The notes under the pieces: generated by a model
What the model saw: only the letters and a program-made list of their open reading frames with translations
The model's database searches: none
Told to the model about the DNA's origin: nothing
DNA from: Todiramphus chloris collaris
Taxonomy: Eukaryota; Chordata; Aves; Coraciiformes; Alcedinidae
Length of the DNA stretch: 64,000 nucleotides
NCBI GenBank assembly: GCA_025345505.1
Contig: JANVCC010000018.1
Location: 53,373,411 to 53,437,410, forward strand
Reading direction: 5' to 3'
Program-made: the position numbers and the translations under genes
In this document: positions 29,160-43,266 of the stretch, in pieces
Position numbering within the stretch: the first letter of the stretch is position 1
How the letters are laid out: the number at the start of each line of letters is the position of its first letter

Positions 29160-29650
29160 TTTATTTAATCTTGTGTACCCAGCCCAAGCGCTGTAACAAC
29201 AAATTTAAATAGCTGCCTCGTTTTACATCTTGCAAGCTATCATATCTAAACAAGGAATAGCACTTTGCATATGAAACTCTCCTTTCAAGCAGGTGACCGT
29301 TGAGAGGTGATTTGCAACGCCATCTGTGTGAAAGCAGGGGGTGGGCTGGAAGAGCCTAATAAACTTTGCACGGTGAATCAATAATTACATTCTTAATGTA
29401 GCATAAAGTGCTAATAGAAGATTCATTCCCAGCCTTGTAAATCTGAGTGTATCTTTTAATTCCAATATTGTTAAATGATTTAGAGTGATGCCTTCATTCT
29501 ACAGTACACTTCTAGGCCTCAGTGGCAAAGAAAATGCTCTGCGTACATAAAGAATATTCTATTTGCTTTTTAATGTAAATTCAACAGCAAATGGAGAGCT
29601 GCTCATTTCAGATGGTGTTACATGATACTTTTAAGTTTGTTCCAGTTGAT
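29160..29650. other. Candidate conserved non-coding element
   Basis: About 490 bases with a mixed, non-repetitive composition and several transcription-factor-like words: CTTTGCATATGAAA (octamer-like, near 29265), TAATTACATTCTTAATG (homeobox-like, near 29382), and CAGGTGACCG. No simple repeats or transposon words. This is a reading of texture only; conservation cannot be seen from one sequence. Confidence 0.25.
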
Positions 29651-30334
29651 AAGTGGAAAGAGTTTTAAATGATGCTTATCAAATATACAAGTATAACACC
29701 ATGACCAGGATACCAAGCATGTCTACTTTAATTGCTCTTCTGCTCAATTTTTTTTTCTAACTTCCTCACTTGAATATTTTACTCCAACATCAGAATAAGA
29801 GCTTTCTGAAACAAGTCTCAACAATTGGAAACAAGAGTGTCCAAGGCTCAGGATGTCCAATATTCTATCATCATCCTTAAACCAACTGCGTGGAAATGGG
29901 TAACTGCTGAGCAAACCTGGTCAGCTCGCTGAGCCAGTGGAAAAGAAAACAAATCAAACTACTGTGTTCTTGCTCTGGTCCCTGTCAAAACCTCTCCTCA
30001 AAAGGGCAATCTTCCTGAATCATCACATAGTCTCAATCTGACACCATCACAAGTATTATAAATCAGGTATTTGTATCACTCAGAGGCCAGTCCTCAAACA
30101 GTTCCAATTTATATTGACAACATCCTCAGATCAGGTAGCACAGAATACCTATTCTCCAGCCAGTTCAGGGTTTGTTCCTTCTGGAGAGAGTTTCTCCTAT
30201 TGCTGCAGATCAATTGTCATGGGTCAATTCAGATCAATTTTTCCCTAAGAAAGTTTTCCTTTTCCCTGTTTTCACATGAAGTGCTCCAGGTAACTAAGGG
30301 GCTGTGTTTTCATGAAGCTTTGAATGAACATTCA

Positions 30335-30536
30335 AGAATCACAGAATGGTGGAGGTTGGGTCAAGCAAGACCTCCTACAGCAGCTGCCCAGGGCCATGTC
30401 CAGATGGCTTTTGAGTATCTCCAAGGATAGAGACTCCACAATCTCTCTGGGCAACCTGTGCTGTGCTTGGTTACCCTCACAGCAAAAAACATGCTTCCTG
30501 ATGTTCAGAGGGAACCTCCTCTGTTTCACTTTCTGA
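30335..30536 (-). mobile_element. CR1 LINE 3' fragment, old
   Basis: The plus strand starts AGAATCACAGAATGGTGGAGG, a CR1 3' end in reverse, and proceeds through diverged versions of the CCCAGGGCCATGTCCAGATGG, TCCAAGGATAGAGACTCCAC and GGGCAACCTGTGCTGTG blocks to GGAACCTCCTCTGTTTCA. About 200 bp is left. It is more diverged than the copy at 47.2 kb, which suggests an older insertion, and lies in intron 3. Confidence 0.9.
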
Positions 30537-33500
30537 TGAAAGTTGTATATAAATATTATACATATACTGTGGCAGAACATTAGAGCATGTGCAGGGCAGA
30601 TTCATGCTATAGTCCTAAGTGAATTTTGTCCAAGCTACAGCTTCAGTAGACACTAGAACAAACTATTTATCAACAAGAATCTCCTCTGGTAAGGTAGGAG
30701 TGGCTTGCTTTAGAAAGAAGCAAGCAGTGAATTAGCAATCATAACAAAAATAAGAACAACTAATAACTAGTGAACTACATGCAACACACACGACAAAAGG
30801 ATTAGGGTAAGGAAGAAAGCAGGATGAGAATCCAATCTGACAAGCTTGAATACTGAAGTTTTAAAAACAAGTCATGACGTTGGGCACAGAATTACAGACT
30901 TCTAGGCTTTACACAGCCTTCATTAAACACAAAAAGTTTAAGGAGTTTCATTTGCATTAATGTTTAATGTCCTTCACCAGAGCTTCTCTGTTCCTCTTCA
31001 CACATGGGCAATTCCAGTGACCATTAATTTGATGTGTTTATGGATACAAGAATAATAAATTTAAAACTACTCTTTTAAAGTCTATCTTCTACTCTTTAAA
31101 TATGTATCAAAGACAATGAGTATTCACTGAAAATTATCGTGTATATTAAGGCTGCCCCATGTTTAAACAATAAAGCACTTCTTTTAATCCTTATACCAGG
31201 ACTGAAGCTGACGTGGGAATTGCCAGATTTTGTGATCTCAGACACTGGAAACATCATAAATATCTTTAAAAGTAAAGTGATCACAAGTACCAAGACAGTG
31301 CCAAATGTTACTGTCAGATTTACAGCATGGATCAATTAGGAACAAGCAATTTTATCATAAAACTCTCTCATTGGTCTTTCTCCACCACCAGCAGCTACAG
31401 ACTATTTCTGCTTCACTTGTATATATATGGAAAAGTAATCAAGAGTTTTATCTGTTCCAGTCCTAACATTTCAGTGGTTTCTCAAGTTACAAGTAAATGC
31501 TGATAACTGTCATAACTGCCAACATTGTAAAAATCACTTCTTTCGATTTGGTGAATTTCATTAAAAACAATGGGATCAAGAAGGTGCTATTTGGGTTAAT
31601 TCAGGTTGGATTTGCAACTGTGCAAACAACTTAGATCGACTGCATGACAAGTGAGTTTTGTAACACCAGCGGTTACACTGATGATGCATTCCCATGAAGT
31701 TATTTTTCAGTGGAGAGGATCGTGTTAAAATTTAGCATACTCTGCAGGTTCCTTCCTCCACAAGACGTGTGACACAATTTACCTGGCTTTTGACATAGTC
31801 ACGTAGTAAGAAAAAACTTCTTTTGTATAGCAGGAAAAGAAGTTGATGGTTTAAGGCAGTGCTTGCTTTCTTACTGTTGAGATTTCTCTAAAAGACAATA
31901 GTCACTGAATTGTCTGATGAATAATGGGCACATCCAAAATGAGCCTAAATCAAATGCTTGTGTATTTTCCTTAAAATAAATATATGAAATGTGAACTCTC
32001 TTGTAGCTCTTTTTATGTAAGCCAAACAGGAGGCTTCAAGAGAGAAGAACTGTGATTTAAGAAGCTGCTTTTATATTGTAAGTTAAATCATCAGGCAGAC
32101 TAATTCAATTCTTTTCTGTTTACTGTAAAACTGCTTGTCTCACTGGACAAGCCAGAAAACTAAAGTGACTAAAATATAAGGAGGCAAGTAAACATTTCAA
32201 ATTCTCAAGTCAGAAACAAGTGTTCTGACTGAAGAGCGGTGCTGCCATCAAGTCATAAATTTACGAGCAATTCAACTGCTTCTCTGAATTCCCTGTTTTT
32301 AAAAGTTTCTTTACAGGTAAACCTTGAAACCATTCCTATAATTAAACAGCCATAAGATGTTCTCTTCAAAGATTAACACTATTTTTGAATGCTGTGTATA
32401 TTTGGAGGAAATAAGAGTTAGAAGTATTCATAAAGATTACAAGTCTGCATATTAGCATATATAGGTATCATTACATTGCTTTTCATCCCTCCACTTGAAG
32501 CAAGGGGAAAAGAAAAAAAGACATGACAGTCATGTAAATTCTCTCCACTTTTTACCAAAACTCATGACGTGGTTTTAGTGTTTTATTTTACTCTCTGAAC
32601 ACATACCCACTCCTGGAGAGAATACTTTGCAGGTTTCACTAAATTATTTTTATATTTGATAGAACATAATTTAAAACATTACAGTACCTTAACTGTAATT
32701 TCAAGTCAGAACTACATATAAAAAAAAAGTCTTAAAAGTATGATTTTAAAAAGGGGCATTTTAGCACCAGCTACACTTGCTACTATCATAGTCAAGAAAA
32801 AAATTGGTTGAGCAAGGAGTTGTTCTTGCTATTTCAGTAAGTCTTCACTTTTGGCCTTGGGTCAGTTAATAACCATATTAACTTAACACACAACCTTTAA
32901 GCAAATGAGAAAGGCTGCTGACATTTAACACTGGAGTAAGTCTGCCCAGACATGCTGAGTTCCATCCCCATAGTCTTCTGCAGCAGTGTGGTAATGTTTG
33001 CCCAGAGCATCTCAGCAGTTATTGATCTTGCCTGGAATCAGGAAGATTATTTGTTCTTCCCTCTAGAATATAAATGGAAATAAAAGCAACTCCGGAGAGA
33101 AAAGACTAAGCACAGGCTGAACAACATTTGTAAGAGATACCCTACAAGCAGCAAACGCTGATGAGAAGGTTTGAGTTTTTCACTGGTTTTGCATGATAAA
33201 AGGGAAAAGATTGAAATTGTCTGTATACTATGAATAATGTTTTTAAGAAGAAATTGGGGAAAATAGCATCCTTTAAGAAACAGAATTGTGAGCTGCTGAC
33301 TTTGTTCTGCAGCTGTTGGTTTGAAGAAAACACAAGAGTTTTCAAAGAAAAACAGAAAAGAATGAAGTTCAAGGCATATCCTTTTCAAATGATGATCCTG
33401 AAGATCTACTGGACTGTAAAATTATCTAGTCATGCTTGCAAAAATTAAGGACAACTTGCCCCCCAAGGGACAACATGACTTTAAAGCACTAACTGGACTG

Positions 33501-36500
33501 AACCAGCTTCCAAAAACTAGTGTGGTTATTTTGCTTAGCCTGCAAAAGCAGATGACTGCCTAAAGGCTGAAGAAAAGAAACAAACCAGACACATCTAGTT
33601 CTTCAGATTAACTAGTTACAGAGCCTTTTCGGTAATTCAGTGCATCTGAACCATAAGAAACAACAAAACTGGCCCTTGAAGCCAGAAGGAAGATTGCTTT
33701 CTGTTAATTGAAGGTTGACTCTACTCCAGTAACATTGGTGCTGGAATGATCTTCCTTGTTTGCTTTAGTTTTGTCGGTATACATAAGGCCTTTTTTTTTG
33801 GATGTTAAAATAAGCTTCTAAGTCTTCCTGGAGCTGAATGATGAGAGTCCTCTCATACTGTGCTGTCTTAATTACTATTTGAAGGCGTTATCAAGCTCAG
33901 GTAGGTTATTGTAAGTAATCAAAGGCACTGAGTGAAGAATATCAGAGCTGAACACATCAAACAAAAGCCAAGTTTTTCAGAATATCTTACCACCTCCTGA
34001 CCTCTCTTACATCTTACACTTTACTATAAAATTATAGAGTTAAGATAGCTGCCCAGTTAACACTTATGGGAATACAAAAGTATAATACTTGTTGATGGAA
34101 GACTTGCCATGTAAACAGTGATCTAAGGAACTGAACCTGCTGTTTAAATACATACTGAACTTTTTCCTCCAGGAAAGCAAGTAAGATTTCTATGAAGCAC
34201 TGGCACTACATACTACTCCACTTTTTTCACTTATCTTTATGGAAGTGATTTTACTCATCATCTTCTCAATCTTTGGCTTAAGAAAACTTTGCAGTTTACC
34301 CATTTCTGTGCACTTAGCCCTATGCAAAATGAGCCCTAATATTGATTGATTTGAGGAAAATAAAGATTTGTCTTTCAAATGCTTCAGGACAGATCTGTTC
34401 TGGGGCAATCACCTGGCAAAAAAACAAATTCCACTTGGCATCCATTGTGCTGGAAGTGGCACAGGATTTTTCATGTGATCATCTTTTCCAAATTCCTTCT
34501 CAATCGTTTGCACATGCAAATACAGTCTGTGTGTGGCAGAGGCAAGCTTTTGGCGCGGGAGAGAGGGAGAGACAGGAACTGTATTCATTTATCAACCACA
34601 ACATTTATCAACATTATTGAACTGTTGTATTTTTTACAAACAAATGGCAAACAAATAGGAGTTGGATTCCTGCAATTTCCTGAAGACCTGGGAAAAAGCT
34701 CCCTCCTCATCTTTTCTTTCAAATCTTTCATATTTCTTTTGTTTGAAAAATAACAAACAATAGGTCCTGACAAAAATTACACAGGCTAATTAGCACTCCC
34801 CATAAATTGATCCCAGGAGTTCATGCTAACTTAAAGCCAGTGAACCTTGTTTATATCTGTTTCAGGTTTGATCTACTGAGAAAGGTTTATTGCTAAACCC
34901 AAAGGAGACTAAAACAGTATGTGTTTCTTCTGCAGCAAAGATGTCATTACCTGTACCTATTGCTGGAAGCACAAAATGCATGCAAAACCAGCAATGATGT
35001 CTGTTTCTGATTTCAGGCATTCAATTTTCTCAATGATTTTCAGTTAGCTTGAAGCAGCAGGACTTGTATGTGGCACAAAGTGGCTTTTTGTAATGAATCT
35101 CTAATTTGATCCTTCAAACAGCAAACTGCATAAGGAGCTTTCCCAATTTCACCATAAATTTCTATTAACTTGATTTGTATTTAAAATACTTAGAATTAAT
35201 GCTTATGTATTCTTTAATAGAAGTAATTTCATCTTTTGCATAAAGAGACAAGAGTAGAAGAATACTTTGCTGAAGTCAGATTTGGAAATTGATGGAATGC
35301 CTTAATAGTTGCCAATGGAATCAAAACCATGGGAATCTTCTACTGGATAGTTAATGCTTTCATCTTCTTTAAGCTGATGAGGAGAGGAAATTATCACCTA
35401 CTTAACTCATAACTTAATGAAAATAACCTCTGCATCTATAGAGACAAAGCACAAAATGGAATCTTATATAAACTAGTTGTACATTGTGAAAGATTCAGGT
35501 GAAGAAATTAAGAGTTACTCCATGCCCAGAATAAAATGCAGATACATACTATTTTTCAACCAGTACTTCTTGGGAAAAGAAAAAAATCAGTATGATGATT
35601 CAATAACATTTATTACTTATCACCTAACTGAACTTTTATAATACATCCACAGAGAGAATATATTTTCCCAAATGTTTTATATAGCCTGGAATTAAAAAAG
35701 GGTAAATTAATGCTGATCTATTCCCACTGTCAGCACCAACTGAGATATTTTTATGTTGCTTTCATTTGTAAATGAAAAAAATAATTTTACAGCCAAGAAT
35801 TTGACTTATACATATGGATTATTCTTTAGACATGGACAGTATATTTTCAACAGTATCAATATTCCTTCCAAATGGCTCCACAGAACCCTGTACTTAACCA
35901 TATGTTGTCCATTTTCTATTAAATTTGCAGAACAGGGCAATCTCACCAAGTCTTCTGGCAATATGTTTTTATTCTCTTTTATTCTTCAATGCTATTGCAA
36001 TTGCATTTGTGCTGCAAAAATGACAGAACTGAATACTGAGGTAAATGAAAGAGATAAATGTCCTGGAAACTGAACTTTGCAGATGCATGGTGACTCTGGA
36101 CAGACTGTTTATAGCATATAATTTCTTCTAGATAGTATATGAACCCCACATTCAAATAATTCTTCTTTTGGGTCCATCTAAAGCTGATACTCAAAAGGAA
36201 AGCACCCACACTAGTATTTCTGCTAGACATGCCCTCTCCTACTGTTCTTCAGAACCACAATCAACTGAAACTACAGGAACTGGTTGAGAGACAAATACTC
36301 AGAACAAGCAAACCAGCTCCCTCTCAGCTGCTTGAATTCTACTTAATAATACAGTACATGCAGTCATGTCAAACACATCAGCTGGTACAATCAGAATCAG
36401 GTATTTCTTAGCTCGCATTATAATCTAGTCTCTCTTCTAACAGTTTACCAGCTTTGTCATCAGACCATAGTAGTCCGGAGATGAGCAGAGCTTTTTGATA

Positions 36501-38132
36501 AAATTGATGTAATGAGCAATAAGGCTTTTTGGTTTAGTTATTTCTAAAGTCAGTGCATGAATGTAAAAACATGTTAAATATGTTTTCTATGGGCAACACA
36601 ATTTTTTTTTTTCCTTTCAAAATAGCCTCCCAAACAAACAAACTCCTCTCAGTTATGCTAAAGGGGAAGCACTAAAAGTGAAGAATGTGGTTTTGTACAG
36701 ATCAGAGTTCTAAAATTCATGTTTCTGAGACCAGAACGAGGGTTCTGCCTCCTGGTTTCACAGTAGGCTTAGTTATGGCAGTTGTAGCAGGCTATCACCA
36801 TGGCTCCTCTGTCCCCCCGCTGTGGACATTCATGCTGAACTCCAGCGGACAGCAATTCACTGAATTAATGTAAATTGCCACTATTTTCTCTTTACCTTAG
36901 TAGAGTAGCCTGAGGGTCTTTACTACAAGGCACAAAAATTATTGGTGATTGCATGCCTGATGTATGGGCAGCAGAGGCTCCGCAAGACTTCAGGTACTTA
37001 AAAGCTGAGTTCCTACTCGTGGTACATATACGTGATATCAATAACTCCAAAGCAGAGAGAGAAAGAAGCGAAACCAAGAAGCAAAATTCAAATTAATTGC
37101 AAGACTGGAAATCAGCATCTCTGTTACCATTCTTTGAATTTTCCTCAGAATTATGCGTGGGGCCATCTTGAGAGGCAGAGTTGCACAGTGCAGGTGAGCA
37201 AGTAGCATTGGGAGAAGGGGGACAGAACTACTAGGAAGCTTTTGGAGTACAGGGAACCTATTTAACAGAGATGGGGTTCATCAGTGATACTATAATTGCA
37301 ATGCAGGAACTTAAGAGACAGAAAAAGAAGACTGAAAGGCAGTTTGCTTTCAACAGCAGCAGAACAGTCTACATCAAAGAAAATTTTAGGAGTCGAGGTT
37401 ATCTCCAGAATGTGAATCCATAGGGATTCTGTAGTACATTTTGATGCAGCTAGCACAGAAAGACAGTAGCATTAGCTCTATCAAAGGTGGTGAAGAGACT
37501 GAAATGCTAATGGAGATTATAGACTGTGACTGTGAAAAACAAAGGAGATTTTTAAATCCTCCTCTGTCCCTGATTAGGCTCTTCAGTGCTGCATCAGAGC
37601 AGATATAAAGCATGCTTGCATGCACTGTAATGACAGCTTCTTGCAGAAACCCACGAGTCTATAAGAGAAAAAGTAGTTCTTGACTTAGCTTGACATATTC
37701 CTGCCTAACAGGGGCCACTTGCTCCAATTCAACATGCTGTTATAAACAATAGGCTCACTTTGGTAACATTTATGTTTGGAAATAGAATCAAGAAGACCAG
37801 CTGAAATGAACTTAGAAAGAAACAGACAAAAGGGTAAAATGCTTGGAGATGAATTGAAGGATAAAAGATGAGGTTCAGTCACAAGATTCTCAAATCAAAA
37901 GGCTCAGATGACTTTGGTCTTCTTTTGGTGTGACTTCAAGCAATGTAATTCTTGAAGAATAGGTTGTTGAAGTTAAAAACAAAAAAGGAGAAACACAAGG
38001 CCTGATGAAGATCCAGGAGGAACAATTAAGAGATGTCTGGTAAAATATCACAATGCATGAAACAAAGCCATTTCAGAAAAGCTAAATTTGCCCCAGTGTT
38101 CAGTCTTGAAGAGCCGAGGCAGATTCCCATGG

Positions 38133-38240
38133 ATGGAGGTTATTAAAAGGACAAGCCTAATGCCTGTCCCAGTTTTGAGGCTGGACAAGATGATCTCCTG
38201 AGGTTTATTCTAAGCTGAATGTCTCCAGGATTCTAAGAAA
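38133..38240 (+). mobile_element. CR1 LINE extreme 3' end, old, plus strand
   Basis: The stretch GGCTGGACAAGATGATCTCC followed by TGAGGT and then CAGGATTCTAAG resembles the last 100 bases of CR1 (…GGACTAGATGATCTC-AGAGGTCCCTTCCAACC…ATTCTATGA). Only the terminal part remains and it is well diverged. Both ends are approximate. It is antisense to MAN1A1. Confidence 0.7.
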
Positions 38241-38803
38241 TATGGAAGTGGGGGGAAAAAAAAAATCATAAATTGATAAAAATGAAACAAATTATCAACA
38301 GCATTTTAGAGCTCTAAATGAAATAAAACATGACACCACTGAAGTACTGATGTATCAATTAAAGGTGGCAGCAGATGGATGGTAGGTGGGAAACGGGACC
38401 CAAATCTGAAAACAGGACTGCAGAAAACTAGAGGCAATTGCAGTCTTCTAGTTTCTACCAGAGAATTCTACTACCAATCTGTGAAAATGCTTAAGGAGGA
38501 GTTAAGTGGCATTCTCACAGAAGTGATCAAGCTCAATAAGTATGCCTGGAGTTTCAAACAGCATTAAAAATTGAGCTTCCAAGATATAAAAGGAAAAATC
38601 CTCTTTTTAATTAGTGTTAAATGAAATGAAGCAGGAAATAAAACATGTGGTCAATTCTCGTCATGGTGAGATAAGATCCCCAGGGTATCCGTACTGGAAC
38701 ATACATTCCTGATTTGGAGAAATAGCAATACCTTTGCGTAGGTGACAAACTTCATCCTCCTACTATTTAAGACTGGTAAATTATGAACTAGATAATTTTT
38801 TTT

Positions 38804-38820
38804 TATATATATATATATAT
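38804..38820. repeat. (TA)n tract after a T run
   Basis: A run of T passes into TATATATATATATATAT; short AT microsatellite in intron 3. Confidence 0.93.
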
Positions 38821-40536
38821 TAATGGAATTTAAATATTCTTTATGAAGAGTGACCTCTAAAAGAGAGGGAGACAGATTTTAAAAAGCTACAGCTGAATTC
38901 TGGAGAACGTATTAGCACTATATGAAGTCAGCAGTGTTTTGCCATTAGTCTGGAGAGGCAGCTCTAGATCAATAGCATCTGCACCATTATTTCATGTCTG
39001 CTCCTCATTAATAAGACAGCACTACCATCACTGATGGATGGTTGTTTTAAGTGGGCAATGATTAGGTCTAAAGTCAGACAGGAGGCCAACATCATCAAGT
39101 GAGGTTGAAGAGTAGCACTGTAACTACTATTCTAAATGCAGATATAAACTAATTAGTGTCATCACAATTGTTTTCTTTTTTTTCTTCTAACAGAACAGTC
39201 AGTAGAAAGTAATAGAGGAAACTCAGAAAGTCTGACATTTATCATAATGAAGAACAGTTTGGTTTTTTTTGTTTGGTTGTTTTTTTTTTCTCTTTCATCC
39301 TGATCAGGATAAATTAGTGTTTCTTCAAACAGGATGTACTGCTAAAATAAAAAAATAAAAATCTGTCATATTTCTGCTTTATGCCATGGAAAGAAATGGC
39401 AATATGAACATCATTATCAACTATTTTGTCTTCCTCCAGTGAAGATAACTATCTTTAGTCCTAGAAAAGAGAAGGTTATATTATACAGGAAGAACAGCTG
39501 CTGAATTCAAAATATTTTAACTCTGGTGAGGGGAAAAAAAAAATTAGTCATCCCATTCAGGAAAAGGAGAAGCATCAAATGAATCTGGGAACTTACCAGC
39601 TGGATCTAAAACTCAAATGCTCCCTATATACTTCGAAGCATTTTGGACTTATTTTTTTGCTACTCATACAAACAGCAATTATTAAAAGCTCCTTCTATTC
39701 TGACTTTGCAATATATTCCCTGACTGTGGAACCAAACTTCAAGTAAAACAGTCCCCTTATGACACAGCTTTAGCAGTACCTACAAGAAACAGCTATCAGT
39801 AAACCAGAAGAGCTAGTCAGAGCAGTATCTAGGCTTACATATTCTCTACAAGCAGTGCCATACACTTAACCACGACTTTCAGCACCAGTATCACAGTTAT
39901 TCCCACCAGTGAAAATTACTGTTCTCAGAAATAATGTTTGCCATCTCCATGAATTCCAAGAAAGGTTTTAGCTGCTGCTAGAGGATACAGTGTTGTTCTC
40001 CTCCAAAAGTTAACAAATTATCTCCTTATATAACTACATTTGGAAGGATGCTTTAAGAAAAAGGAAAAAAAAAAAAAATTATCTGGGTCTGCAGAAGAAG
40101 GGATCTTGTTGCATACAAGATTCCTGATCCTTGGTATACCGGAATTTTATATCAGGCTATTAAGTACAGCAAAGCAGTTGTAAAACACATCGCCCCCTTA
40201 CTAGACACCTTATTTTGTAGTACAAAAATAGGTTGCATGCCAAGTGTCTCAGACAAGGAATTGCATGTCTACTAATTATTTCATATAAATTAAACCTGAA
40301 CTCATCAAGAAAGTTTGAAAAGGGAGGAAATAATTAAAAAATATATCTGTCCTATTCCAATGGATTAAACTTATCATACTACAAGCTCCTCCAGATGCTT
40401 TCATACAAATAAACAAAAAAGATCAATACTAGCAGTGCTTTAAAGGAGCCAGGTTTATTTTTAAGAATCCCTTACAGTCACTGACTCATAGAAAAATACC
40501 AGGAAAGCATTCACATGCAGTATTACTATGAGCAGG

Positions 40537-40542
<6 letters not shown>

Positions 40543-40581
<39 letters not shown>
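40543..40581. repeat. (AC)n microsatellite
   Basis: Uninterrupted AC dinucleotide run of 39 bases (about 19 units) preceded by ACAT and followed by an A-rich tract. It is the longest pure microsatellite in the window and very likely length-variable. It lies in intron 3. Confidence 0.98.
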
Positions 40582-40584
<3 letters not shown>

Positions 40585-41905
40585 CAAAAAAAGGAGTCCT
40601 TTAAAAAGCTACTCATCTTGAAATCAAGTTTTCTGGTATCTGTAGCTGTTTTCCAAACTAAGTCCAATACTTGTCTACATTTCTAGCTTGGGTTTAATCA
40701 ACAATTATAAAATAAATTTTAAAAGGTCGCTTAAAGTGTATAACACTCTTCTAGAGCTTTTAAGTATTTTATATTAATTCTAGTAAGGCAGAAATTGTAG
40801 GAAGTTTAATAGAATACATCTCACTGTTCTGTTTGCAAGTGAGTACCACACAGTTTTCAAGAGGCAAAGTATTCAATTTGTTGATTTTTAGAATTATTCA
40901 CATTGGTGCCTTTATCTTACTGAACTATTACGTGAGCAGGATGTTTTAGGAACTACTCAGTATGATAGGATATTCTTTAATCATGATTAGTTAGACTTAC
41001 AAATTATTATGGAACATACAATGTGTTACAGCTTTGGATCATTACCCATGGAAATGTAATTCAGAAGTACAAACAATAATTATTTCCGTCACTCCTTGCT
41101 TTAATTAGGATATTGATAAGTGAGCACAGCAAATATCAGTTAATCTGATAAAGAATTAAATGAGCTTTTAACTGAGAAAGCTTAATCCTGCAAACAGCCT
41201 GCATACAGGTTGTTCCGCCTCCTTAGGAACGCCCACTGATAGAGTGGACTAATGGATGATTAAACCCACATTTTCTGTGGCAGCAGGCGAGCTCTGTGGC
41301 CCTCAGTCCTTTCCATAGCTGTCAGCAGCACCAGTGAAGGACACACCCATGCAACAGGGGAAACCACTAGGACAACTGTTAGTTGAGAAACATTCTGCTG
41401 TTTCTAACATTCAAGACAGTAGATGTTTATCAGAGTATGAAAACAAGGGGCAAGCATGGACAGTGTCTTTTCCAGCCTGCAAGACCTCAGGACTCTCATT
41501 AATCATACATGTCATCTTTGCATTTAGGAGACCATTTTACTTTCATTAATGAGTCCATCCATTTTTGGAACCGACGCTAGCATCCAGTATCACCAGTATT
41601 CCACTGCAAAGAATTCCACAGAATGATCTGCTGTGTGAAACATTTTCTTCTGTTTTAAATGTTTCCTTGTTTCATTTGTACAAGAGTTTTATTTGAACAG
41701 CAGTGCCACTATCAATCTTATCCTACAGGTGGTGGTAAAACTGTCTTTCTAAAGATGAAGGACTGGTTGAGAAGCAATGACTAGGTGTTATTTAGGAGAA
41801 ACTATATGCACTGATTGAAAGTGAGACTGCATATTAACAGACATGAGATATAAACTATCAACATATATATGAGATCAACAGCACCGATGACAAACGGTTC
41901 AGGCA

Positions 41906-42005
41906 TTTCTTGGCAGGCAACTGCTGCTTGATGTAAAGGCTCATGTGCAGCCCTCCACCAGCTTGTTGTCTGCCAAGAAGCATCTTCTGCTTCTGTCAGA
42001 AGCAG
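41906..42005. repeat. Pair of adjacent hairpins
   Basis: Hairpin 1 pairs TTCTTGGCAGGCAAC (41907-41921) with GTTGTCTGCCAAGAA (41965-41979): 15 bp with one G-T pair. A further GCTG/CAGC step lies inside across a small bulge. Hairpin 2 follows at once: CTGCTTCT (41987-41994) and AGAAGCAG (41998-42005), 8 bp perfect with a 3-base loop. The first is about 75 nt, the size of a microRNA precursor, but its terminal loop of about 32 nt is large. No known microRNA is recognised. Confidence 0.75.
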
Positions 42006-43233
42006 TTAATTAAAATGTAGCAATAAGTTATACTGGAAAAGTTCACTCCTGCTTGCAAGAAGTAGATCTGCAGTGAAAGATACAACTATTTAATTGCAGA
42101 AGGAAGAGCTTTCTGTTCTAGACACCCTTAGATATGCTTATTTCTGATTGATGAGTGACTGTAGGAGGACAAGTGATTTCCTTCAAGAGTCAGAAATCAA
42201 ACATTAAGTAACACAATATTTATTAAATACTATGAAGCTAGCTACCAAGCACCTCTCAATTTTTGTCATGACTGTTAAGAGTATAAATTTGAAATGGGTC
42301 TAAGTGCAATTTTTTTTATTCCCACAAAACTGTAAGACAGTTAAAATATAAAAACTGGTATATTTTAAAACATGAACGTCTTTTCAGTACCACCTACACT
42401 CAGGGAAGGATCATAGAAAATAAACAGAAAAGTCTCCTTAAGATGTAAAAATGTCAGAAAAATATTGTCTTCTTATAACTGCTTTGTTAGGTACATGACC
42501 CAACAGCACCTGCTAAGACAGATTTAACAATGCTAAATTTTAACAAAAAAAAAAACCCCAACAACATGTGCACCACAGAATTTAACTTGAAGTGACAAGT
42601 TAAAACAGAATTTTAACCCGTATTTGAGAAATTCACATATGAAAGAAAATCATACAACTTCAGGGTTTTCTGAAGTTTCCACCAGTAATTGGTTTGGATT
42701 TAAAAAAATCCAACAATAAATTCAACTTCTGGGTAAAGAGTATTAATTTGTGTTAACCCTACAATAAAATACTATCATAATCCACAGACAGGAACAAGAA
42801 TTTAGACTAGTAAGATTGAAGACTTTTCAAGTGACAAGATAAAAATTTAAAATACCACAGTACCTGTAGAGCCTTCTCCAAATATATTACAGAAATAATT
42901 GCATTAGTCAAAGCTCTTAGATGAAATTGCTTCTTCATTCTCTCCAGAAACCATGACAGGCTATAAAGATTAATGGGATATCAATGCTTTAAAGATATTC
43001 ACATGCATAGGTTTACCAGTTAGTTTTTTGCTCTTAACATGTCTGTTCCATGTGAGTTGAAGCTTCAGCTTCAGGAAGGCCAAGTATAGTTTATAGGATA
43101 AAGGATATGGTTGAAATCAATTTGCAGAGCAGGAACCTGATGCACCAAATCTACCGCTATAATGGCATGGGAACTCTATAATTACATGCTCCAGCATGAA
43201 GCCTGCTAAGAATGTACTAGATACGGTTTCAAC

Positions 43234-43266
43234 TCCAGAAAGAAAGAAAATAAATAAATAAATAAA
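43234..43266. repeat. (AAAG)n(AAAT)n short tandem repeat
   Basis: AGAAAGAAAG followed by four to five AAAT units. It lies 208 bases from the exon 3 donor, inside intron 3. Confidence 0.88.

Noticed and set aside
34342-34753. Overlapping open frames of 92 and 124 codons on the plus strand
   Set aside because: No domain, no start or splice context, opposite to the host gene; lengths are expected by chance in 64 kb.
35753-36073. 106-codon plus-strand open frame
   Set aside because: Low-information AT-rich translation without recognisable family; no supporting signals.
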